Positions 26,414-34,135 of a DNA stretch of 64,000 nucleotides are shown here, piece by piece; the stretch's first letter is position 1, and each line of letters starts with the position of its first letter. The translations under genes and the position numbers were made by a program. The DNA lies in the NCBI GenBank assembly GCA_034006985.1, contig JAVERT010000005.1:52585-116584 (forward strand), in the 5' to 3' direction. A model generated the notes under the pieces. It saw only the letters and a program-made list of their open reading frames with translations. It did not search any database and was not told the DNA's origin. Source of the stretch: Gudongella sp034006985 (GTDB lineage: Bacteria; Bacillota; Clostridia; Tissierellales; Tissierellaceae).

Positions 26414-26516
26414 GATCCTCACGCTTCGCTCAGGATGACAATAAATTGAAAGATAAATCACAATTAAAAGATAAAGATTAAAAGATAAGATCCTGACGCT
26501 TACGCTCAGGATGACA
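26411..26516 (+). repeat. Two dispersed elements splitting the ABC transporter operon
   Basis: Direct copies at 26411-26440 (TAAGATCCTCACGCTTCGCT, then CAGGATGACA) and 26487-26516 (GATCCTGACGCTTACGCTCA, then GGATGACA) stand between permease and ATPase genes. The first copy begins in the permease stop codon. Confidence 0.8.
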
Positions 26517-26564
26517 ATAAAAAGCAGAGGCGTAGCTTTGGTCGACCGAAACGAGGTGCTATAT

Positions 26565-27251
26565 ATGGAATATAAGGTTAATAATATATATAAGAATTAT
26601 GAGGGGGTACCTATTTTAGAGGATGTTTCTCTTTCTTTCCAGGATGGCAAAACTACTTGTATTTTGGGGCCTACTGGTTGTGGAAAGACTACTTTACTTC
26701 ATATTATATCTGGGCTAGTGGAACCTGATACTGGTGATATAAATGGATTTAAGGATAGTCGGATTTCTTTTGTGTTCCAAGAAGACCGATTAATTGAATG
26801 GAAAACTGTGATGGAGAATCTCGTCTTTGTCTTAAAAGGTAAAATGGATAAAAATCTTATCGTTCCTTTTATTATGGACAAGTTAAAGAGTTTGCATCTG
26901 GATGAATATAAGGATTACCTTCCTGGTGAATTAAGTGGTGGTATGAGGCAAAAGATTTCTATCCTTCGCGCTTTCTCCTACCCTTCCGAGGTTTTATTAT
27001 TGGATGAACCTTTTAAATCTTTGGATGTTCAGAGCAAAAGACAGGCTATGGATTTTTTCAAAGAACTGATGGCTATGGAGAAAAGATGTACTATTCTTGT
27101 CACCCACGATATTGATGAAGCAATTGAGCTTGGAGATGAGATAGTAGTTTATTACGATTCACAATTCACAGTTCACAAATCAGGATTGAAAGATAATTTA
27201 AGAGATAAAGTACAATTAAAAGAGAAATTGCTAAAGTACTTTGAAGAATAA
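26565..27251 (+). CDS. ABC transporter ATP-binding protein (SsuB/TauB-like)
   Basis: About 228 residues. ATG at 26565 follows GAGGTG; in-frame codons upstream are repeat-derived. Walker A is GPTGCGKTT, the Q-loop is FVFQEDRLIEW, the signature is LSGGMRQ and Walker B is VLLLDEPFKSLD. VTHDIDEAIEL has the switch histidine. The VFQED.L..W Q-loop is typical of the nitrate/sulfonate/taurine transporter ATPases. The C-terminal tail is basic and partly repeat-like. Ends in a bidirectional terminator shared with the glutaminase gene. Confidence 0.85.
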   Translation: MEYKVNNIYKNYEGVPILEDVSLSFQDGKTTCILGPTGCGKTTLLHIISGLVEPDTGDINGFKDSRISFVFQEDRLIEWKTVMENLVFVLKGKMDKNLIVPFIMDKLKSLHLDEYKDYLPGELSGGMRQKISILRAFSYPSEVLLLDEPFKSLDVQSKRQAMDFFKELMAMEKRCTILVTHDIDEAIELGDEIVVYYDSQFTVHKSGLKDNLRDKVQLKEKLLKYFEE

Positions 27252-27285
27252 AAGATAATATGCTCATAGTGGCATATTATCTTTT
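27250..27285. terminator. Bidirectional intrinsic terminator
   Basis: A perfect 14-base stem (AAAAGATAATATGC / GCATATTATCTTTT) with an eight-base loop, flanked by A- and T-runs. It lies between two convergent genes whose stop codons fall inside it. Confidence 0.9.
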
Positions 27286-28204
27286 ATTTTGAATTGAAAC
27301 TATTTAAGTTTAGTTTATTTGATAAATCATTTAAAATTGCCATTCCTACGACTGAATTGCCTTTATCATCTATTCCTGGACTATAAACTCCGATTCCACG
27401 CCCTTTGTCTAACACTCCCATAATTCCTCCACCTACACCTGATTTAGCTGGTATCCCAACATCAATGGCAAATCTAGTACTATAGTTATACATGCCACAG
27501 CTAGTTAAAATTGCCCTTAGAAATGTTACCATTTTTTCATTTGAAACATCTGGGAAACTTAGGCCTTCCAAGCCAGTCGATATAAACCTACCAATATTTG
27601 CTAAATCTACAGTATCTACAACAATTGAACATTGTTTAAAATATACTTCTAACATATCCTCTATATTCCCTTTTAATACTCCTTTATCTTTCATTAAATA
27701 TGTCATAGCTCTGTTTCTTGCATCTGTTTCGCTTTCTGATTTATACACATCATAATTAATTCCTATTGTTGGATTGCTAGCCATTAATCTAGTGATTTCT
27801 AGCAATTTATTTATTTTTTCTTCACTAGTTCCCTTTATTAAAGAAGTCGTTAGGATAGCACCTGAATTAATAAGTGGGTTTGCTGGTTTTGGGTTTCTTT
27901 CGATATCTAGTTCAATAAATGAATTAAAAGCATCATTTGTTCCTTCACAACCTACTCTTTCAAAAACAGCATTCATTCCATTCTCTTTTATTGCTAAAAT
28001 CAAAGCTATAGGTTTTGAGATGCTTTGGATTGTAAACTTTGTATCATAATCTCCAAATTTAAATATCTTCCCATTTTCATCTACATATGAACATCCTATA
28101 TCATTGATATTTGACAGTGATAAAGCTGGTATATAGCTTGGAAGCTTTGCATCTTTAATAAGGTGCCTATTCGCTTCTATTGTTTCCATAAAGAGCTTTT
28201 CCAT
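27284..28204 (-). CDS. glsA: Glutaminase
   Basis: A 306-residue glutaminase with the serine beta-lactamase-like fold, releasing ammonia from glutamine to give glutamate. TIQSISKPIAL has the catalytic Ser-x2-Lys. ERNPKPANPLINSGAI and the GVPAKSGVGGGI-like block (GIPAKSGVGGGIMGV) are family signatures. Length is standard. GGAGGG precedes the ATG. The 68-base gap to pxpC contains an imperfect stem but no clear terminator, so it may be the last gene of the pyroglutamate operon; both pathways yield glutamate. Confidence 0.93.
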   Translation of the reverse strand: MEKLFMETIEANRHLIKDAKLPSYIPALSLSNINDIGCSYVDENGKIFKFGDYDTKFTIQSISKPIALILAIKENGMNAVFERVGCEGTNDAFNSFIELDIERNPKPANPLINSGAILTTSLIKGTSEEKINKLLEITRLMASNPTIGINYDVYKSESETDARNRAMTYLMKDKGVLKGNIEDMLEVYFKQCSIVVDTVDLANIGRFISTGLEGLSFPDVSNEKMVTFLRAILTSCGMYNYSTRFAIDVGIPAKSGVGGGIMGVLDKGRGIGVYSPGIDDKGNSVVGMAILNDLSNKLNLNSFNSK

Positions 28205-28272
28205 AATACCCTCCTAATAATATCCAAGAAGAGAGCCTTTAACATGGCTCCCCCCAAAGGATCTTTTTTACT

Positions 28273-29301
28273 TTATTCTATTTCTCTTACTGTAACACTA
28301 AAACCTTTACCAAACATGTTTAGGTTAAACAACAAGTTTTTATCAAATTCAAACTTGTTCTCTTTAATGCTCTTTTTAATATCTTCGAATTTATTTTGGT
28401 ATTCTTTATATATCTTATGTGAATCATATACGCTCGTTTTTTCAAATGTTATTGAAGAACCTGGACCCATTTGTGCTAGAGTACTTAAATCTGGAGTTAT
28501 AACCGTTGCTATTTTAGTGTATCCTCCTGTTGTAGCTCTATCAGCCATCATAAGAATTGGAGATCCATGACCTGGGACTTGTATAGAACCAAACACTATA
28601 CCATCTGAAATAATATCTGCTCCAGTTTTATGTGCTATTTTAGGCCCGTCTAGTCTATACCCCATTCTATCTGCTTCAGATGTGATTACAAAACTTGAAT
28701 TTAAGAAGGTCTCTAAAGCTTCATCTGTAAAATGATCATCTTGAGGACCTAACACTACCCTTATATTATTATCCTTTGTATATATAGGAGTGTCTTTGTC
28801 CCTTAAATAGCTTCCTTTACTTGAAAGCTCTCTCTTTCCTAAAGGAATTTCATCCCCATTTGTTAACTTTCTTCCTTCAAGACCACCTAGGTTTCCTCTT
28901 ACAAATGTAGACTTACTACCCATTATTTCTGGTACATCTAATCCCCTACTAAATGAAATATAGGTTCTAACACCATTTATTGCACCTGAAAAGCTGAGCT
29001 TATCTCCCTCTTCAACTAGTATGCTAGTCCACATTTGTATTGCTTCTCCATTTATTTTTGGACTCATATTCGCACCTGTTATTGCAATTATTTCATCACA
29101 ACAAAATTCTATCTCTGGTCCTAAAAATGTAGTCTCAAGAACTGCGCTGTACTCATCATTATCTACTAACATATTAGCAATTCTCATCGCAAAATGATCC
29201 ATAGCTCCCGCAACGCTCATACCAAATCTTTGATAATTCCATCTACCTTTATCTTGAATAGTTGTAAACAAACCACCCTTTAATATTTTAATACTATTCA
29301 T
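28273..29301 (-). CDS. pxpC: 5-oxoprolinase subunit C (KipA family)
   Basis: A 342-residue protein of the biotin-dependent carboxyltransferase/KipA family. IKILKGGLFTTIQDKGRWNY and GMSVAGAMDHFAMRIANMLV at the N terminus and the GSPILMMADRATTGGYTKIA block are diagnostic. With PxpA and PxpB it forms the ATP-dependent enzyme that opens 5-oxoproline to glutamate. The start overlaps the pxpB stop by eight bases. Confidence 0.92.
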   Translation of the reverse strand: MNSIKILKGGLFTTIQDKGRWNYQRFGMSVAGAMDHFAMRIANMLVDNDEYSAVLETTFLGPEIEFCCDEIIAITGANMSPKINGEAIQMWTSILVEEGDKLSFSGAINGVRTYISFSRGLDVPEIMGSKSTFVRGNLGGLEGRKLTNGDEIPLGKRELSSKGSYLRDKDTPIYTKDNNIRVVLGPQDDHFTDEALETFLNSSFVITSEADRMGYRLDGPKIAHKTGADIISDGIVFGSIQVPGHGSPILMMADRATTGGYTKIATVITPDLSTLAQMGPGSSITFEKTSVYDSHKIYKEYQNKFEDIKKSIKENKFEFDKNLLFNLNMFGKGFSVTVREIE

Positions 29302-30043
29302 GGGTTCTTACCTCCCCATTTAATATAATATTAACTTTATAGTCTTTATTATTTACAGCTTCTAATATTTTAAGATATTCTGATTCATCGCTGATTGGTG
29401 TAAACCTAATGTAATCTCCCGCATTTAACAAAACAGGTGGATCAGCAAGTGGATCATATAGCTTTATAGGTGTACGTCCGATTAATTGCCATCCTCCTGG
29501 ACTGTCGATAGGGTATATTCCAGTCTGAGTACCTGCAACACCAGTCGATCCAGCTGGAATTTTCGTTCTAGGAACTTGTAATCTAGGCGCCGCTATTTTT
29601 TCACTCATACCTCCCAAGTAACCAAACCCTGGAGTAAATCCAAGCATATACAATAGATAATCAGTGGAGGAATGTATTCTAATAACCTCTTCCACTGTTA
29701 TTCCATTATGCTCTGCTACAAATTCTATATCCGGACCATACTCTCCACCATATAATGTTGGTATTTCAACTATCCTATCTGAGTTAGCGGAATCTTCATT
29801 AATTGAGTTCCCAATCTCTGTCAATTTATCGATTAAACTATCGTATTCTATCAACAATGGATTATATATAACTTGAATCGATCTATATGTTGGTATCAAT
29901 TCTAGAATGCCAACAATATCCGAAGCTTCTATCAAATTAAGGACATTCCTTATTTTTGAATTTATTATAGGACTGATACTGTTTCCAAATTCCATAACTA
30001 GAGAACTATCGCCTGCAACTAAAAATTTTATTTTATCATACAT
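29294..30043 (-). CDS. pxpB: 5-oxoprolinase subunit B (KipI family)
   Basis: About 249 residues. ATG at 30043 with AAAAAGGG just before it is preferred to one 21 bases upstream that lies inside the previous gene and lacks a ribosome site. KFLVAGDSSLVMEFG opens the family pattern. LLYMLGFTPGFGYLGGMSEK with RVPRTKIPAGSTGVAGTQTG is the core conserved block of KipI/allophanate hydrolase subunit 1. It works with PxpA and PxpC. Confidence 0.92.
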   Translation of the reverse strand: MYDKIKFLVAGDSSLVMEFGNSISPIINSKIRNVLNLIEASDIVGILELIPTYRSIQVIYNPLLIEYDSLIDKLTEIGNSINEDSANSDRIVEIPTLYGGEYGPDIEFVAEHNGITVEEVIRIHSSTDYLLYMLGFTPGFGYLGGMSEKIAAPRLQVPRTKIPAGSTGVAGTQTGIYPIDSPGGWQLIGRTPIKLYDPLADPPVLLNAGDYIRFTPISDESEYLKILEAVNNKDYKVNIILNGEVRTHE

Positions 30044-30054
30044 TATCCCTTTTT

Positions 30055-31254
30055 CTAACTCCATAATGCTTTAAGTCCTGATAGAGACATAGCACCTAGA
30101 TAAGCTGTTATTAAAACAACTAAAATTCCTGCTATAAGTAACCATTTTGGATGCTTGTAATCTCCTACTATCTCTTTTTTACCTGAAGCAACTAACATAA
30201 CTCCTAGGGTCAATGGTAATATCAATCCATTTAAAGATCCTACTATTACTAATAATTTAGCAGGTTTTCCAATTGTTATAAAAACAATAGTTGAAAGTGC
30301 TATAAATGCAATAATCCATTTGTTTACATTTTTAGATATCGATGGTGAAAATGTCTTTAAAAAGGACACAGAAGTATAAGCTGCACCAACTATCGATGTT
30401 AATGCTGCTGCCCAAATTACCAATCCAAACAATTTATAACCTAGGTTACCTGCAGCTTGTTGGAATGCTGATGCAGGTGGATTTGTAGGGTCCAATTTAA
30501 AACCTGTTGAAACAACTCCCAATACTGCTAAAAATAACAAAACTCTCATAATAGCTGCAATTCCCATTCCCATATACGCTGACTTGTTAATCTCTGCTAA
30601 ATTCTCTTTACCAGAAATACCAGCATCTAGTAATCTATGACCACCAGAAAATGTTATATAGCCTCCAACTGTACCACCTACTAAGGTTATAATTGCTAGC
30701 ATAGGTATCTCTTTAGGCATAAAAGTGCTTGAAATAGCTTCTGCAACTGGAGGATTAGTAGTAACTGCTACATATCCTACTAGTAAAATCATTGCACCTC
30801 CAAGAACCTTTGTCATTGTATCCATTGCTTTTCCTGCTTCTTTAGATAAAAATATTACTATTGCTAATATTGCTGATACACCAGCACCTATGGCAAAATT
30901 TGCACCAAACAAAACATTAAAACCTAGAGCAGCCCCACCAATATTACCAATATTGAAGGCTAACCCTCCCAATGCTACTAAAAACGCTAGAAAATAACCT
31001 AGTCCTGGAAGCACTTTATTTGCAACATCTTGACCTCTTAAACCCGATATACCTATTACTCGCCAAACATTAAGTTGTGCTATTAACGATAGAATCAGTG
31101 ATGCCAAGATAACAAATCCAAAAGTTGGCCCTAATTGTTCTGTGAAAACAGCTGTTTGAGTTAAAAAACCAGGCCCAATAGCTGATGTTGCCATTAGAAA
31201 TGCTGCACCTAATAATATTGATGCATTTTTACTTTTAACTTTCTTATTTCCCAT
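30055..31254 (-). CDS. NRAMP-fold transporter, YcsG-like (probable 5-oxoproline uptake)
   Basis: A 399-residue protein with about 11 membrane segments and the NRAMP fold (TSAIGPGFLTQTAVFTEQLG near the N terminus). The DPGN metal motif of helix 1 is replaced by IGPGF, and the helix 6 metal-binding methionine motif is not visible. True metal transport is therefore doubtful. It sits between pxpA and pxpB, as YcsG does in Bacillus subtilis, and the simplest reading is uptake of 5-oxoproline or a related amino acid. Substrate is inference. Confidence 0.8.
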   Translation of the reverse strand: MGNKKVKSKNASILLGAAFLMATSAIGPGFLTQTAVFTEQLGPTFGFVILASLILSLIAQLNVWRVIGISGLRGQDVANKVLPGLGYFLAFLVALGGLAFNIGNIGGAALGFNVLFGANFAIGAGVSAILAIVIFLSKEAGKAMDTMTKVLGGAMILLVGYVAVTTNPPVAEAISSTFMPKEIPMLAIITLVGGTVGGYITFSGGHRLLDAGISGKENLAEINKSAYMGMGIAAIMRVLLFLAVLGVVSTGFKLDPTNPPASAFQQAAGNLGYKLFGLVIWAAALTSIVGAAYTSVSFLKTFSPSISKNVNKWIIAFIALSTIVFITIGKPAKLLVIVGSLNGLILPLTLGVMLVASGKKEIVGDYKHPKWLLIAGILVVLITAYLGAMSLSGLKALWS

Positions 31255-31266
31255 GTATTTATCCTC

Positions 31267-32037
31267 CTATTTGAAAGTACCTATATTTTTAATTTCAATG
31301 CCTTCTTTTTCTAAACTTACTCTTATGTTTTTTACAAAATTAACGGCATTTGGATTATCTCCGTGAACACATATAGAATCAGCTTTTATTTCAATATCAG
31401 TACCCTCAATCGATGTAACTTTACCTTCATAAATCATTCTTTTAATTCTTTTAATAGCTTCTTCTTCATCATGAATCATTGATCCTGGTAATTTTCTATT
31501 TACTAATGTCTTATCTGTATTATATGCGCGATCTGCAAACACTTCATGTGCGACTCTCAAGCCCTTTTCTTCTCCTCGTTTAAGTATATAGCTACCACTT
31601 AGGGCCACTAGAATTATATTCTTATCATATTCTACTATGGCATCTACTATTGTATCAGCAAGTTCTGGCTTAATGCATGCAGTATTGTAAAATGCTCCGT
31701 GCAGTTTTATATGTTGTAGACTAGCACCTTGAGCCTTTACGAAAGAACTAAGTGCCCCTACTTGATAAAGCATATATGCCCTTGCTTCTTGTGGTGTGAT
31801 ATCAATATTTCTTCTCCCAAATGCCATTAGGTCTGGATAACCTGGGTGTGCACCGATTGCAACTCCATTTTTTATTGCTTCTGCTACTGTTTTATCCATT
31901 ATTAGTGGATCTCCTGCATGCCAACCACAGGCTATATTTGCTGAAGTTACATATTTCATAACTTCGCTATCTAAGCCCATTGTGTAAGCTCCAAAGCTTT
32001 CTCCTAAATCTGAGTTTAAATCAACTTTCCACTTCAA
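31267..32037 (-). CDS. pxpA: 5-oxoprolinase subunit A (LamB/YcsF family)
   Basis: About 256 residues, starting at a TTG (32037) with AAGGAGG at normal spacing. An upstream ATG would add eight residues encoded by the ribosome site itself. VDLNSDLGESFGAY, NIACGWHAGDPLIM, GAHPGYPDLMAFGRR and CVHGDNPNAV are the family blocks. First gene of the pyroglutamate operon pxpA-transporter-pxpB-pxpC(-glsA). Confidence 0.92.
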   Translation of the reverse strand: MKWKVDLNSDLGESFGAYTMGLDSEVMKYVTSANIACGWHAGDPLIMDKTVAEAIKNGVAIGAHPGYPDLMAFGRRNIDITPQEARAYMLYQVGALSSFVKAQGASLQHIKLHGAFYNTACIKPELADTIVDAIVEYDKNIILVALSGSYILKRGEEKGLRVAHEVFADRAYNTDKTLVNRKLPGSMIHDEEEAIKRIKRMIYEGKVTSIEGTDIEIKADSICVHGDNPNAVNFVKNIRVSLEKEGIEIKNIGTFK

Positions 32038-32411
32038 AACTATACCTCCTTCTAATTGCATTTTTTGTTTTAGCCACCACTTAAAATGCTTATGATTACT
32101 ACTCTTACAAGCAATAATTCCAAGAATAACACTTACTTTTTACAAATATCCATATATTGAATTATACATACAAATTACATATTTTACCACATATATTTAC
32201 AATTATACTTTAAAGTTGAAAAACTCTGTAAACCTTGCAGCGCCTACTTAATCAACGAATAATGTGGCTTTTATTAGATACTGGTATTATCCTTGTAAAT
32301 TTATGTCTAAACAAGCTATTATCTGTGATTCTGTATATTTATTGGATTATGTTTATTCTAGACTTTGTGATACAATTATTAATTGTATGAACATGAAAGA
32401 AGGAATGTATT
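32038..32411. promoter_or_regulatory. Divergent intergenic region with 19-base palindrome
   Basis: This A/T-rich stretch must hold promoters for pxpA (minus) and clcA (plus), but none is clear enough to place. A perfect palindrome with arms ATACAATTA and TAATTGTAT (32370-32388) lies about 25 bases upstream of the clcA start. It is a candidate operator. No fluoride or other riboswitch was recognised. Confidence 0.4.
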
Positions 32412-33962
32412 TTGAAATACAAAAATGACTACCAAAGAGTTTTAAAAACCCATGAAAGAAAAATACCAGTTATTTTAAAAAGTCTTGTTATAGGGCTTGT
32501 CGCCGGAGTTATTGCTGTTTTATATAGGATAACACTTGGCCGTGCTGAACACTTAAGTCAAATTATCTATACATATATATCTGGACATATGTCTTTGGTT
32601 GTTCCTTTGTTTTTAGGACTTGCCCTTGTTGGGACATTCATTGGAATATTAATTAGAAAATTTCCTCTTACTAGCGGTAGTGGTATTCCTCAAGTAGAGG
32701 GTCAATTGTTAGGATATTTTAAGAATCCTTGGCTCTCAACCTTGATAGTTAAGTTTATAGGTGGTGCCCTTTCAGTATTTGCTGGGCTTTCCGTTGGTCG
32801 AGAGGGTCCCTGTATTCAACTTGGTGCCGCAGCTGCTCATGGAATTGGAGATAAACTGGCTGCAACAAGAACTGAAAAGAAAATCCTTATTGCTAGTGGT
32901 GCTAGTGCTGGACTATCTGCTGCTTTTAACGCTCCTCTTGCCGGGGTTATGTTTTCCCTTGAAGAAGTTTTTAGATACTTCTCACCAATTATTCTGCTTG
33001 CTACTATTGTTTCAGCAGTTGCAGCCGATTTGGTTTCTTCAAGTATCTTTGGTTTAGAACCACTCTTTGATTTTGTTATCGATCAGAAAATACCTTTAGA
33101 AAATTATTGGCTAATTCTTATTCTTGGAGCTCTAATAGGATTATCAGGTGCACTTTATAATTTTACACTTGTCAATGCTATTAGTCTTTATAAGAAGATT
33201 GGAAATTGGAATAAGCATGTGAAGTTAATTATTCCATTTATAATAGCTGGAATACTTGGCTTATACTTCCCTATAGTTTTGGGAGGTGGAGAGCATATTA
33301 TTGAAGCTCTTTCCCTTAGTAAATCTATACAATGGCTCTTTCTTGTATTATTAATTAAATTTTTGTTTTCAATGATTAGCTTTGGTTCGGGTGCACCTGG
33401 AGGGATATTTTTCCCACTACTTGTTATTGGTTCGCTAATTGGATCTATTTATGGCAGTATTGTTATTTCTAATTTAGGAGTTAATCCTGATCTTTTCTAT
33501 AATTTTGTTGTACTTGCAATGGCTGGATTTTTTACTGCAATTGTAAGAGCTCCTATAACGGGGATTATTCTTATAATAGAACTGACTGGATCCTTTAGTA
33601 GTCTTTTGCCACTTACAATTGTTTCAGTTATGGCTTATATAACTGCTGACCTTCTTAAAAGTGCTCCTATTTATGAGTCTTTACTCGAAATTCAAATTGG
33701 TGGAGAAAAGAATGAGCGTGGAGATACTGACAGATACAAGAAGGTTACATTTGAAACAATTATCCGACACGGATCTGCTTTTGAAGGCAAAAAAATTAAA
33801 GATATGAGTTTACCATATGGCAGTTTAGTTATTGCACTTAGAAGGCATGATGCGGAGATTACACCAAATGGTGATTCGGAAATTTTGGCTGAAGATACAC
33901 TTGTAATTTTGACGAATTTGAGAGATGAATCAGAGATTAGAGAGATAATGAATAAAGAGTAA
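32412..33962 (+). CDS. ClC-family chloride channel/antiporter with TrkA-C domain
   Basis: A 516-residue protein. It starts at a TTG with AAGAAGGA before it. GSGIPQVEGQ, GREGPCIQLGAA and the FxAxxxAPLAGVxF-type block (FNAPLAGVMFSLEEVF) are ClC selectivity-filter motifs. The glutamate of GREGP is the gating/proton residue, fitting the Cl-/H+ exchanger class rather than fluoride-type CLC-F. About 10-12 membrane segments are followed by a cytoplasmic RCK_C/TrkA-C regulatory domain (residues about 440-516, ending DTLVILTNLRDESEI). Confidence 0.9.
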   Translation: MKYKNDYQRVLKTHERKIPVILKSLVIGLVAGVIAVLYRITLGRAEHLSQIIYTYISGHMSLVVPLFLGLALVGTFIGILIRKFPLTSGSGIPQVEGQLLGYFKNPWLSTLIVKFIGGALSVFAGLSVGREGPCIQLGAAAAHGIGDKLAATRTEKKILIASGASAGLSAAFNAPLAGVMFSLEEVFRYFSPIILLATIVSAVAADLVSSSIFGLEPLFDFVIDQKIPLENYWLILILGALIGLSGALYNFTLVNAISLYKKIGNWNKHVKLIIPFIIAGILGLYFPIVLGGGEHIIEALSLSKSIQWLFLVLLIKFLFSMISFGSGAPGGIFFPLLVIGSLIGSIYGSIVISNLGVNPDLFYNFVVLAMAGFFTAIVRAPITGIILIIELTGSFSSLLPLTIVSVMAYITADLLKSAPIYESLLEIQIGGEKNERGDTDRYKKVTFETIIRHGSAFEGKKIKDMSLPYGSLVIALRRHDAEITPNGDSEILAEDTLVILTNLRDESEIREIMNKE

Positions 33963-33968
33963 AAAAAG

Positions 33969-34034
33969 AAAGATTCTTACGTAGGCTCAAAATGATAGAT
34001 TATTTTGTCATTCCAAGCTTGTCGAGAAATCTTA
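33969..34034. repeat. Inverted pair of dispersed elements after clcA
   Basis: AGATTCTTACGTAGGCTCAA.. at 33969-33997 and the inverse form GTCATTCCAAGCTTGTCGAG.. at 34007-34034, both of the 28-base family, in the convergent gap. Confidence 0.7.
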
Positions 34035-34057
34035 ATGTATTGATAATAGAAAATTAA

Positions 34058-34130
34058 AGATCCTCACGCTACGCTCAGGATGACAGATTGTTTTGTCATT
34101 CCGAGTGTAACGAAGGATCTTATTTTTTTA
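34058..34130. terminator. Terminator formed by an inverted pair of dispersed elements
   Basis: AAGATCCTCACGC.. (34058-34085) and its inverse ..GAAGGATCTT (34095-34121) fold into a long imperfect stem followed on the plus strand by ATTTTTTTAATC. It separates clcA from the convergent SLH gene. Confidence 0.65.
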
Positions 34131-34135
34131 ATCTT

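Noticed and set aside
30055..31254. Manganese/iron NRAMP transporter
   Set aside because: The DPGN motif is lost and the gene lies inside a 5-oxoprolinase operon.
32038..32411. Possible fluoride riboswitch before the ClC gene
   Set aside because: The conserved blocks of that riboswitch are absent, and the protein has the chloride-type GSGIP and GREGP motifs.
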